Assembly: GCF_002898515.1 (NCBI RefSeq)
Contig: NZ_PPFX01000026.1
Location: 1-56,608, forward strand
Length of the DNA stretch: 56,608 nucleotides
Direction: 5' to 3'
From: Geothermobacter hydrogeniphilus
GTDB lineage: Bacteria; Desulfobacterota; Desulfuromonadia; Desulfuromonadales; Geothermobacteraceae
Shown here piece after piece: positions 1-6,994 of the stretch. Position numbers and translations under genes: made by a program. The notes under the pieces were generated by a model. The model was not told the origin of the DNA, did no database searches, and saw only the letters and a program-made list of their open reading frames with translations. Positions within the stretch are counted from its first letter, which is position 1. Every line of letters starts with the position of its first letter.

Positions 1-60
1 GCTGCCGCTACGCCTCCGCGCTCATCGAGGCAGCGCCTTGATTTGATAAAAAATCAGACG
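1..60. repeat. Palindromic intergenic element, copy 1 (cut by the window edge)
   Basis: GCTACG (7-12) is followed 22 bases later by GCCTTGATTT, matching the spacing of GCTACG and GCCTCGCATCT in the two complete copies. TGATTT (39-44) and AAATCA (51-56) form a small hairpin. The left half, including the other core arm, lies outside the window, so the assignment is tentative. Confidence 0.45.
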
Positions 61-130
61 CCTTGACGTCTTGACGCTGTGGTGTGGTGTTGGCCGATGG
101 TTTGTAACGACCCAATCCCCGGATATTTCT

Positions 131-1189
131 ATGTCGCCAGTTGACCTGAAAAATTTAACCCCTGAACAGTTGACCGAATTTCTCCAGGGACTCGGCAAGG
201 AAGCCTTTCGCGCCCGCCAGCTGCTGCGCTGGATCTACAAGCGCGGGGTCTGCGACCTGGCCGCGATGACCGACCTTTCCAAGGCCTTGCGCGAAGATCT
301 CGCCGAGCGCGCGGTGATCTCCGACTGGGAGCCTGAGACGGTGCAGGTCAGCCGTGACGGCACCCGCAAGTACCTGTTCCGCCTTGCTGACGGTGAAACC
401 GTGGAGACGGTACGTATCCCTATGGAGGGGGGGCGTTCGACGCTCTGTATTTCCAGCCAGGTCGGTTGCGCCATGCAGTGTTCTTTCTGTCTCACTGGTT
501 CCTTCGGCCTGACCCGCAACCTGACGATCGCAGAAATTGTCAACCAGGTCTGTGCCGCCCGCAAGGACGGTCCGGTCAATAATATCGTCCTGATGGGGAT
601 GGGGGAGCCGCTGCACAATCTTGATAATGTCATCGGCGCCCTGCAGATCCTCTACGCCCCCGAGGGTTTTGATTACAGCCCGCGCCGGATTACCCTGTCA
701 ACCTCCGGGCTGGTGCCGCAGATGGAGGAGCTGGGGCGTCGCATCCGGGTCGGACTGGCGGTCTCCCTGACCGCCGCCAACGATGCCCTGCGTGACCGGC
801 TGATGCCGATCAATCGGCGCTATCCCCTTGATCAGCTGATGACGGCGTGCCGCAATTACCCGCTGAAGCCGGGGGAGCGGATCACCTTCGAATATATCCT
901 CCTGCGGGGAGTGAATGACGCGGTGGCCGATGCCAGGGAGCTGGTTCGGCTGCTGCACGGCGTGAAGGCCAAGGTCAACCTGATCGCCTTCAACGAATAC
1001 GCGGGGTCTCCCTTTCAGACCCCGGATGACCGGACCATCCGCCGGTTCCAGACTTTTCTGCTGGACCACGGTCTGGTGGCGGTGCGTCGCGCGAGCAAGG
1101 GCAGGGATATTCTGGCCGCTTGCGGGCAACTCAAGGGTGAACTGGAAAACTGTACCTGCCCCGGGCAGGAAAAAGAGGGAGATGCCTGA
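131..1189 (+). CDS. rlmN: RlmN, dual-specificity 23S rRNA A2503 / tRNA A37 C2-methyltransferase
   Basis: This is a cytoplasmic radical-SAM enzyme that methylates C2 of adenine in 23S rRNA (A2503) and in some tRNAs (A37). The 352-residue protein has the family's usual length. C113, C117 and C120 form the CxxxCxxC iron-sulfur motif (CAMQCSFC). C106 and C331 match the two extra cysteines of the methyl-transfer mechanism, C331 in the C-terminal ACGQLKG. The frame is open from 71, but homology to the family begins at ATG 131 (MSPVDLKNL), so 131 is preferred although no strong ribosome binding site precedes it. The stop overlaps the mtnP start (TGATG), which suggests co-translation. By-products of the radical chemistry include 5'-deoxyadenosine, which may explain the neighbouring phosphorylase (inference). 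Confidence 0.96.
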   Translation: MSPVDLKNLTPEQLTEFLQGLGKEAFRARQLLRWIYKRGVCDLAAMTDLSKALREDLAERAVISDWEPETVQVSRDGTRKYLFRLADGETVETVRIPMEGGRSTLCISSQVGCAMQCSFCLTGSFGLTRNLTIAEIVNQVCAARKDGPVNNIVLMGMGEPLHNLDNVIGALQILYAPEGFDYSPRRITLSTSGLVPQMEELGRRIRVGLAVSLTAANDALRDRLMPINRRYPLDQLMTACRNYPLKPGERITFEYILLRGVNDAVADARELVRLLHGVKAKVNLIAFNEYAGSPFQTPDDRTIRRFQTFLLDHGLVAVRRASKGRDILAACGQLKGELENCTCPGQEKEGDA

Positions 1190-2052
1190 TGAACGAAATG
1201 ACGATTGGAGTAATTGGAGGCAGTGGTCTTTACGCCATGGAAGGCCTTGAAGATGTCCGCGAGGAAAAGGTCGACACCCCCTATGGCGATCCATCGGATG
1301 TGCTGGTCACCGGTCGACTCGGCGATGTCCGCATGGTCTTTCTGCCCCGTCATGGCCGCGGCCATCGGTTGCTGCCGTCCGAGGTGAATTTTCGCGCCAA
1401 CATCTACGCCCTGAAAAAACTTGGTGTCGACCAGGTCATCTCGGTGTCGGCTGTCGGCAGCATGAAGGAAGAGATCGTTCCCGGCCATATTGTCATCCCT
1501 GACCAGTTCTTTGATCGGACTGTTGCCCGCGACAGTACCTTCTTCGGTGAAGGAGTCGTCGGCCATGTCCAGTTTGCCGACCCGGTCTGCGACCGCCTGG
1601 CTGCCATCCTGGCACAATCGGCTCGCGAGGTGGGGGCGACGGTTCACGAAGGCGGGATCTACCTCTGCATGGAGGGACCGCAGTTTTCAACCCGTGCCGA
1701 GTCGCGTATCTATCGCGCTTGGGGCGTTGACATCATCGGCATGACCAACAGCACCGAGGCCAAGCTGGCCCGCGAGGCCGAACTCTGTTACAGCACCATC
1801 GCCCTGGCGACCGATTACGACTGCTGGTATGAAGGGCACGAGGATGTTTCGGTCGAGGCGGTGGTCGCCCTGATTCAGCAGAATGTCGCCATGGCGAAAG
1901 ACATTATCGCCGCGGCCGTGAAGCGTCTGACCGGCGAGCGGAGCTGCAACTGCGGGGTGGCGCTACAGTACGCCATCATGACCGACCGCGCGTTGATCCC
2001 GGCGGCAACCAGGGAAAAACTGGCCGTGATCATGGGGAAACATCTCTCCTGA
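1189..2052 (+). CDS. mtnP: S-methyl-5'-thioadenosine phosphorylase (MTAP family)
   Basis: The enzyme phosphorolyses 5'-methylthioadenosine (and in some homologues 5'-deoxyadenosine) to adenine and a 5-modified ribose 1-phosphate in the cytoplasm. The 287 residues show the MTAP pattern: N-terminal GVIGGSGLY, the phosphate-site segment PRHGRGH, the S-A-V-G-S loop (SAVGSM), CMEGPQFSTRAES, and GMTNSTEAKLAREAELCY near the purine site. The substrate could also be inosine or guanosine in the related MTIP subgroup, which cannot be settled here. Start ATG 1189 overlaps the rlmN stop; ATG 1198 is an alternative giving MTIGVIGG. A hairpin with a T run follows before the kinase gene. Confidence 0.93.
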   Translation: MNEMTIGVIGGSGLYAMEGLEDVREEKVDTPYGDPSDVLVTGRLGDVRMVFLPRHGRGHRLLPSEVNFRANIYALKKLGVDQVISVSAVGSMKEEIVPGHIVIPDQFFDRTVARDSTFFGEGVVGHVQFADPVCDRLAAILAQSAREVGATVHEGGIYLCMEGPQFSTRAESRIYRAWGVDIIGMTNSTEAKLAREAELCYSTIALATDYDCWYEGHEDVSVEAVVALIQQNVAMAKDIIAAAVKRLTGERSCNCGVALQYAIMTDRALIPAATREKLAVIMGKHLS

Positions 2053-2100
2053 ATGGAGCTTGCGGTCGTCAGATGAAAACGGTATACATGAACTTCGTAA

Positions 2101-2127
2101 TCCGGTGACTGACCACCGGACGATTTT
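2101..2127 (+). terminator. Hairpin plus T-run between mtnP and the PfkB kinase gene
   Basis: TCCGGTG (2101-2107) pairs perfectly with CACCGGA (2114-2120) around a six-base loop, followed by CG and five T. It lies 20 bases before the kinase start, so it would reduce or condition read-through rather than separate two units with their own promoters. No promoter fits in the remaining space. The 7-bp stem is modest. Confidence 0.45.
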
Positions 2128-2146
2128 TCCGCATCAGGAGCAGGTG

Positions 2147-3055
2147 ATGAGTATTCTGGTGGTCGGTTCTGTGGCCTTCGATTCGGTACAGACCCCGTTT
2201 GGCAGGGTTGAGGAGGTTCTCGGCGGCTCGGGGACCTATTTTTCAACCTCAGCCAGTTTTTTTGCCGACATCAACCTGGTCGCGGTGGTCGGCGAGGATT
2301 TTCCGCAGCGGCATCTTGATTTTCTGCGGGCCCGCAATGTGAATCTCGAAGGCGTCAAGGTTGTCCCCGGAGAAACCTTCCGCTGGAAGGGGGAGTACGG
2401 CTATGATCTGAATGAGGCCAAAACTCTCGACACCCGCCTGAATGTCTTCGAGAACTTCAAGCCGATACTGCCGGAGTCCTATCGGGACGCCGATTTTGTT
2501 TTCCTCGGCAATATCGACCCCGAACTTCAGTCCCAGGTCCTGGACCAGGTGCGTCATCCGGAACTGGTGGTTTGTGATACCATGAATTTCTGGATTTCGG
2601 GCCGACGTGAGGCGTTGTTGAAAACCCTGACCAGGGTCGATATCCTGATGATCAACGAGGCCGAAGCCAGGCAGCTGGCTGAAGAGGCCAACCTGGTCAA
2701 GGCCGCTCAGTCCATTCTTTCCATGGGGCCGAAAACGGTGGTCATCAAGCGGGGTGAGTATGGCGCGCTGATGTTCAGCGAGCATACGATTTTTGCCGCT
2801 CCCGCCTACCCGCTGGAAACGGTATTCGATCCGACCGGCGCCGGCGATACCTTTGCCGGAGGCTTTATGGGCTACCTGGCTGCCAACCGGAATTTTGGTG
2901 ACGGAAGCATTCGCCAAGCCATTATTTTCGGCAGCGTCATGGCCTCCTTTGTTGTGGAAAATTTCAGTCTCGATCGACTCCGGGATCTTGAGTACCGTGA
3001 TATCGAAGAGCGTTTTCGGCGCTTCAAGCTGCTCACTGAATTTGAAGGACTCTGA
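2147..3055 (+). CDS. PfkB-family carbohydrate/nucleoside kinase
   Basis: This is a cytoplasmic ATP-dependent kinase of the ribokinase/PfkB superfamily, 302 residues long. The N-terminal segment SILVVGSVAFDSVQTPFG and the glycine pair GGSGTYFS match substrate-binding parts of the fold. Near residues 225-240, DPTGAGDTFAGGFMGYL is the PfkB signature 2 with the catalytic Asp and anion hole. The frame is open from 2060, but ATG 2147 has a good ribosome binding site (GGAGCAGG) and begins at the homologous first strand. The position just after mtnP suggests a salvage role for a sugar or nucleoside (inference). The substrate cannot be read from the sequence: adenosine, ribose or a 5-deoxyribose derivative are all possible. 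Confidence 0.88.
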   Translation: MSILVVGSVAFDSVQTPFGRVEEVLGGSGTYFSTSASFFADINLVAVVGEDFPQRHLDFLRARNVNLEGVKVVPGETFRWKGEYGYDLNEAKTLDTRLNVFENFKPILPESYRDADFVFLGNIDPELQSQVLDQVRHPELVVCDTMNFWISGRREALLKTLTRVDILMINEAEARQLAEEANLVKAAQSILSMGPKTVVIKRGEYGALMFSEHTIFAAPAYPLETVFDPTGAGDTFAGGFMGYLAANRNFGDGSIRQAIIFGSVMASFVVENFSLDRLRDLEYRDIEERFRRFKLLTEFEGL

Positions 3056-3063
3056 TCAGGGTG

Positions 3064-3600
3064 ATGTTCCAGTGGGATGAAAAACGACTGAGGTTGAATA
3101 TTCCAGCCCGGCAGGTCCTCAGGCTGGAACGTTCCCTGAGCGATGTCCAGGTCAGCCTGCCGGGGCTTGAGCCTCAGCCTGCCACCGCTTACCTTTGTGT
3201 TTTTCATGTTTCCGGCGGACTCCGGGTGGCGATTATTCTGCATCTGCATGAAGCCCGCCGGTTGGCGATTTACCTCAACAGGGAGGGCCCGCTCGGCAAG
3301 GACGAGGCCTGCCGTGTTCTCGGGGAGGCCAACCATTTTGCCGAGACGCTCGGGTTTATGCTCGGCAATCTTGATTTCGTCCGCATGCCGGAGCCGGATC
3401 GGGACCGGTTCTGGCAATCTCTCCCACTCATGCGGGGAGTGCCGGCTCCGACGGGGATGGCGCCAGACGTCGATGGGAAAGCAGCTGATTCCGGGGGGGC
3501 TCCGGTTTCGCCATTGAAAAAAGGTTGGACAGTTGCCGAAATGAAGATCAAACGTCGTAACTTCATCGAAAATCTCGGGCGCCTTCTGGGCATGCTCTAG
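3064..3600 (+). CDS. Conserved hypothetical protein
   Basis: I do not recognise a named family. The product is about 178 residues, with no signal peptide or membrane segment. It has an amphipathic N-terminal half (about residues 1-120) with alternating hydrophobic strands, for example AYLCVFHVSGGLRVAIILHL, and a charged C-terminal tail ending KIKRRNFIENLGRLLGML. GTG 3061 and ATG 3064 are both possible starts. It begins 8 bases after the kinase stop and ends 9 bases before a lipoprotein gene, so it is very likely co-transcribed with both. Coding character is supported by codon usage like its neighbours and by the tight packing. Confidence 0.72.
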   Translation: MFQWDEKRLRLNIPARQVLRLERSLSDVQVSLPGLEPQPATAYLCVFHVSGGLRVAIILHLHEARRLAIYLNREGPLGKDEACRVLGEANHFAETLGFMLGNLDFVRMPEPDRDRFWQSLPLMRGVPAPTGMAPDVDGKAADSGGAPVSPLKKGWTVAEMKIKRRNFIENLGRLLGML

Positions 3601-3609
3601 GGGGATGCC

Positions 3610-4350
3610 ATGGTGCTCCGTCTTCTGATTATCCTGGCGCTGTTGCTGCCGGTAGCCTGCACCCCGGTTGCCGACGTGAAGAAGGATGCCAGTGTTCACG
3701 AAACTCTCGGTTTCTCTTACCTGCAGGAGGGGAATCCGACCAAGGCCCTGAAAGAATTCCTGCTGGCCGTCGAAGATGATCCCGAGAACCCCGATGTCCG
3801 CTCCGGGCTGGCCCAGGCCTATCACCGGAAAAAGGCCTTTGAACTGGCCGAGGGGCAGTATCTCAAGGCTCTTGAATATTCCCATGGCGACCCGAAGGTC
3901 CGTAACAACCTCGGGGCCCTGTATCTCGATATGCGGCGCTGGGAGGATGCTCTGCGGCATTTCCGGCTGGCGGCCGACAACCTGCTGTTCGGCTCCCCCG
4001 AGGTTGCCCGGACCGGCATGGCGGTGGCGCAGATCAAGCTGGGAAAATATGCCGACGCCGTTGAATCCTGCCAGCGCGCATTGCAGATTGATCCCCAGTA
4101 TCCCCAGGCCCGTCTTTACCTCGGTGAGGCTTACGATGCGCTCGACAAGCCCGAGCTCGCTATCGTTGAATACCGGAAAGCCGTGGCTTTCGTGCCGAAT
4201 TATCTTGAGGCGCACTACCGCCTCGGCATGTCCTACATGCGGCAGAAAAAGATGAAGGAGGCCAGGGACGAGTTTGACAAGGTCGTCAATATCGCCCCGG
4301 AATCGGATCGGGGACGCCTCGCCGGCCAGTATCTGAAGCTGTTGAAGTGA
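3610..4350 (+). CDS. TPR-repeat lipoprotein, PilF/PilW-like
   Basis: The 246-residue product starts with a short lipoprotein signal (LIILALLLPVAC, lipobox LPVAC, Cys16), so it should be lipid-anchored on the periplasmic side. At least five tetratricopeptide repeats follow (about residues 28-235), seen in the recurring pattern LG-YL--G---KAL--F--A---DP-NP. The layout resembles the type IV pilus pilotin PilF/PilW, which helps secretin assembly. No other pilus gene is nearby, so the specific role is an inference and a general scaffold role is equally possible. It is the last gene before a 140-base gap. Confidence 0.85.
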   Translation: MVLRLLIILALLLPVACTPVADVKKDASVHETLGFSYLQEGNPTKALKEFLLAVEDDPENPDVRSGLAQAYHRKKAFELAEGQYLKALEYSHGDPKVRNNLGALYLDMRRWEDALRHFRLAADNLLFGSPEVARTGMAVAQIKLGKYADAVESCQRALQIDPQYPQARLYLGEAYDALDKPELAIVEYRKAVAFVPNYLEAHYRLGMSYMRQKKMKEARDEFDKVVNIAPESDRGRLAGQYLKLLK

Positions 4351-4390
4351 GGATCGCCCCGCTGTTGTCAGCAGGAAATGCTGATGCAGG

Positions 4391-4420
4391 TTGGAAGTGA
4401 CTGCCAGGTTCTGTTAAACT
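4391..4420 (+). promoter_or_regulatory. Candidate sigma-70-type promoter upstream of the zinc-ribbon/receiver gene
   Basis: TTGGAA (4391-4396) and TAAACT (4415-4420) are separated by 18 bases. The predicted start of transcription is near 4427, about 65 bases before ATG 4493. The rest of this gap holds a 6-bp hairpin (TCAGCA 4368-4373 with TGCTGA 4379-4384). The -35 match is only partial. Confidence 0.3.
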
Positions 4421-4492
4421 TTCCCTCCCGTTATCCGATACATGTCTATGAGCCGTTTCCGTAACGCCCCGGTTGAGTGAGACTTGCGCGCC

Positions 4493-5032
4493 ATGATTAT
4501 TCAATGTCCCAGTTGTTCCGCCAGGTACCGTATCGACGCCTCGAAAATCAGTCGCGAGGTGGCGCGCGTCAAGTGCCCGAAATGCCAGACCGGTTTTGAG
4601 GTCAGTCTCAGGGCGCGGCAATCAGCGGATCAGGCATCGGGAACCCATGGCAGTTGCAGGCGTCGCAGCAAGGTGGTGGTGGTCGATGACGCGCGTTTTT
4701 TCCGTGAAGTGGTGCTTGACATTCTGCAGCCGCTCGATATCGAAATTTTCAAGGCCGGAGATGGCGCGGAAGCCCTTGAGGTGATTCGGCGGGAAGTGCC
4801 CGATCTGGTGATTCTTGACCTGAAATTGCCCAAGATGGACGGCTATCAGCTGATCCGGGCGATCCGTTCCGATCCGGTGATCAAAAATACCCGTCTGCTG
4901 GCCATGAGCAGCGTGTTCCGTGGTGAAGAAGAGGTTCGCAAGGTCACCCTGGCCGGCGCCGACGATTTCCTCAACAAGTCATTCCGGCCCGAACACCTTC
5001 TGCAACGGGTCAATCGCCTCCTGGACTCCTGA
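4493..5032 (+). CDS. Zinc-ribbon (MJ0042-type) / response-regulator receiver fusion
   Basis: This is a 179-residue cytoplasmic protein. Residues 1-37 form an MJ0042-like zinc ribbon with two CxxC knuckles (CPSC and CPKC, about 20 residues apart) around YRIDASKISREVARVK. A polar linker leads to a complete receiver domain (about 58-179) with the acidic pair VDD, the phospho-acceptor Asp in ILDLKLPKMDGYQ, the switch Ser (AMSS) and the Lys in LNKSF. There is no DNA-binding output domain. ATG 4493 is preferred over TTG 4484 because GAGTGAG is well placed before it. The next gene starts 2 bases after the stop. The partner kinase is unknown. Confidence 0.9.
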   Translation: MIIQCPSCSARYRIDASKISREVARVKCPKCQTGFEVSLRARQSADQASGTHGSCRRRSKVVVVDDARFFREVVLDILQPLDIEIFKAGDGAEALEVIRREVPDLVILDLKLPKMDGYQLIRAIRSDPVIKNTRLLAMSSVFRGEEEVRKVTLAGADDFLNKSFRPEHLLQRVNRLLDS

Positions 5033-5034
5033 AA

Positions 5035-5844
5035 ATGCCTCAGATACAAGTCGCTGCCGACCTGGTACGTGACCGGTTCGGCAGCATCAACTATGACTTG
5101 GCTGTTATTCTCGGCTCCGGTTTTGATGTCACCGCCTCCGGTGAAGTTCTTGGCGAACTGCCCTTCGGCGACCTTCCGGGTGCTCCGGCCGCACCTGTTC
5201 CCGGTCATGCCGGCCGCCTTCTCTGTCTGCGGTTTCGCGATCGTCGCGTTCTGGCCTTTGCCGGCCGTTTCCACTGTTACCAGGGGTTGAGCGCCCGTCA
5301 GGCGGCCTTTCCCGTCTGTCTCGCCAAAGCCCTTGCGGTTGACCGGTTGCTGATTACCAGCGCCGTCGGGGGAATTTCGCGGGAGATGACGCCGGGAACT
5401 TTTGTCCTGCTCCGCGATCATCTCAATCTGCTTGGCGACAACCCTCTTGCCGGAGAGGTTCCACCGCGGTTTGTCGATTTAAGCCGTCTTTATCGACAGG
5501 ATGTTTTTGACTGTCTGGCTGCCGTCGCCGGACCGGCGGGGATCAACCTGCGGCGGGGAGTCCTGGCCGCCCTGTCGGGACCGAGCTATGAAACCCCCGC
5601 TGAAATTGAAATGCTGCGTCGGCTCGGTGCCGATGTGGTTTCCATGTCGATGGTGCCGGAGGCCATTATGGCGGCGGCCTGCGGTCTGGAGGTTGTCGGC
5701 CTGGCGCTGGTGACCAACCTTGCCGCCGGACTGGCGACCGCAAGCCTCGACCACCGGGAGGTGCTGGCGGCCGGCGCCTCCTCGTCCGGGCCGTTCGGGC
5801 AGTTGTTTGAAACCTTGCTGGAAAACTGGTGTTCTTTTCATTGA
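5035..5844 (+). CDS. Purine nucleoside phosphorylase (trimeric, PNP/DeoD-II class)
   Basis: The enzyme would cleave purine (deoxy)ribonucleosides with phosphate to a free base and (deoxy)ribose 1-phosphate in the cytoplasm. Family marks over 269 residues are the N-terminal VILGSGF, PVPGHAGRL, the GRFHCYQG substrate loop, ITSAVGGI (usually ITNAAGG), SGPSYETPAEI, and LVTNLAAGL near the end. The usual V-G-M-S-T-V-P-E motif reads VSMSMVPE, an unusual variant at the base-binding site that might shift specificity. It begins 2 bases after the receiver gene. Together with mtnP upstream it gives this region two related nucleoside phosphorylases. Confidence 0.9.
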   Translation: MPQIQVAADLVRDRFGSINYDLAVILGSGFDVTASGEVLGELPFGDLPGAPAAPVPGHAGRLLCLRFRDRRVLAFAGRFHCYQGLSARQAAFPVCLAKALAVDRLLITSAVGGISREMTPGTFVLLRDHLNLLGDNPLAGEVPPRFVDLSRLYRQDVFDCLAAVAGPAGINLRRGVLAALSGPSYETPAEIEMLRRLGADVVSMSMVPEAIMAAACGLEVVGLALVTNLAAGLATASLDHREVLAAGASSSGPFGQLFETLLENWCSFH

Positions 5845-5964
5845 ATGTATCCAACATGTTGAAAAATAAACGGAAAATGTTGCCGTGATCGCGTTGGCGC
5901 GTGATTGACATCGGCCAGTGTCATGCTAGGGTTGTTAAAGAAGAGTCTAACCGGGAGATTGTCA

Positions 5965-6333
5965 TTGGGAGAGGAAATCAAAACAGTTCTCATCGTTGAT
6001 GATGAAGAAAATGCGCGTATCGGGCTGAGCAAACTGCTCAGTCAGGAAGGTTACCAGGTCAGTAGCGCCGCCAATGCCGGGGAAGCACTTGAATACCTCA
6101 GTCGGGAACCGGTCAGCCTGGTCATCAGTGATATCAACATGCCGGAGATGAATGGTCTGAGCTTTCTGCGTGAGATTCACAATCATCACCCGGGAACCCA
6201 TGTCATCATGATTACCGCCTATGGCGGCGTCGAATCCTATCTGGAAGCCATGAACCTGGGGGCGTTCGAATATATCCATAAACCGGTCAAGCTTGACGAG
6301 TTGAAGTCGGTCATGCGCAAGATCGCCAACTGA
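5965..6333 (+). CDS. Single-domain response regulator
   Basis: This is a 122-residue stand-alone receiver. It has the acidic pocket VDDEEN, phospho-acceptor Asp in VISDINMPEMNG, the Thr of MITAYG and the Lys of YIHKPVKL. No output domain is present, so it probably acts through protein-protein contact or as a phosphorelay intermediate. The frame is open from 5905, but TTG 5965 has GGGAG seven bases upstream and starts MGEEIKTVLIVDDEE, the normal beginning of a receiver. The 120-base gap before it contains a 10-bp palindrome CAACATGTTG (5852-5861). Confidence 0.86.
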   Translation: MGEEIKTVLIVDDEENARIGLSKLLSQEGYQVSSAANAGEALEYLSREPVSLVISDINMPEMNGLSFLREIHNHHPGTHVIMITAYGGVESYLEAMNLGAFEYIHKPVKLDELKSVMRKIAN

Positions 6334-6372
6334 ATTTCCCGTCGTCGTTTCGGGGAAGAAGGGGGAAGAGCC

Positions 6373-6825
6373 ATGGAAGATTTCAGGACCATTCTTTATG
6401 CTACGGATTTTTCCGACAGCTCAGACTTCGCCTTTGGCCATGCCCTGTTGCTGGCGCGAAAATTCAACGCGCAACTGGGAATTATTCATGTGATCAACGA
6501 ACCGGTTGATCTTCGCGGTTTCTACGTACCCCACATCACCTTCGAAAAACTCGAAGAGGAAATCGAGCAGGGCGCGCAGAAGATGATGGAGCGATTCTGT
6601 CGAACGCATGTTGGTGATTACGAAGCGGTTTCGACCTTTGTCGTTCCGGGGATCCCCTATGATGAGATCATCAAGAAGTCCGTTGAAATATCCGCCGATC
6701 TGATCGTCATGGGCACCCACGGTCGAACCGGTCTTGACCATGTCCTGTTCGGCAGCACCGCCGAAAAGGTGGTTCGAAAGTCGCATGTTCCGGTCATGAC
6801 GGTTCACTGCCGGGGTGATGACTGA
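6373..6825 (+). CDS. Universal stress protein, UspA family
   Basis: This is a 150-residue cytoplasmic protein of the Usp fold. The start ILYATDFSDSSDFAF and the ATP-binding signature GTHGRTGLDHVLFGSTAEKV (G-2x-G-9x-G-S/T) are both clear, so it should be of the ATP-binding type. It is a stress or energy-state responder with no assigned reaction. ATG 6373 is preceded by GGGGGAAG. It sits between two two-component genes and is followed by an intrinsic terminator, which ends this small unit. Confidence 0.92.
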   Translation: MEDFRTILYATDFSDSSDFAFGHALLLARKFNAQLGIIHVINEPVDLRGFYVPHITFEKLEEEIEQGAQKMMERFCRTHVGDYEAVSTFVVPGIPYDEIIKKSVEISADLIVMGTHGRTGLDHVLFGSTAEKVVRKSHVPVMTVHCRGDD

Positions 6826-6878
6826 TGGTGCCGCCCGCCTGATGAAAACCGCCACCCGCCTTTCCTGATCGACTCAAC

Positions 6879-6930
6879 CCCCTGTTTCCACTTGTCAGAA
6901 TGCTGAAACAGGGGGTATCTTGTGTCTTTA
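6879..6930 (+). terminator. Rho-independent terminator after the universal stress gene
   Basis: CCCCCTGTTTC (6879-6889) pairs perfectly with GAAACAGGGGG (6906-6916) around a 16-base loop. A T-rich stretch follows (TATCTTGTGTCTTT). It separates the stress gene from the receiver/kinase gene. Confidence 0.75.
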
Positions 6931-6994
6931 TCCAGAATCAGCGATTATACTTGGGAGGTTCGGGTTCTCTTGGATGGGGAGGGTGGACAGCGAG

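Noticed and set aside
5905-5933. Perfect TTGACA before the single-domain receiver gene
   Set aside because: No acceptable -10 box occurs 15-19 bases downstream, so a promoter is not claimed.
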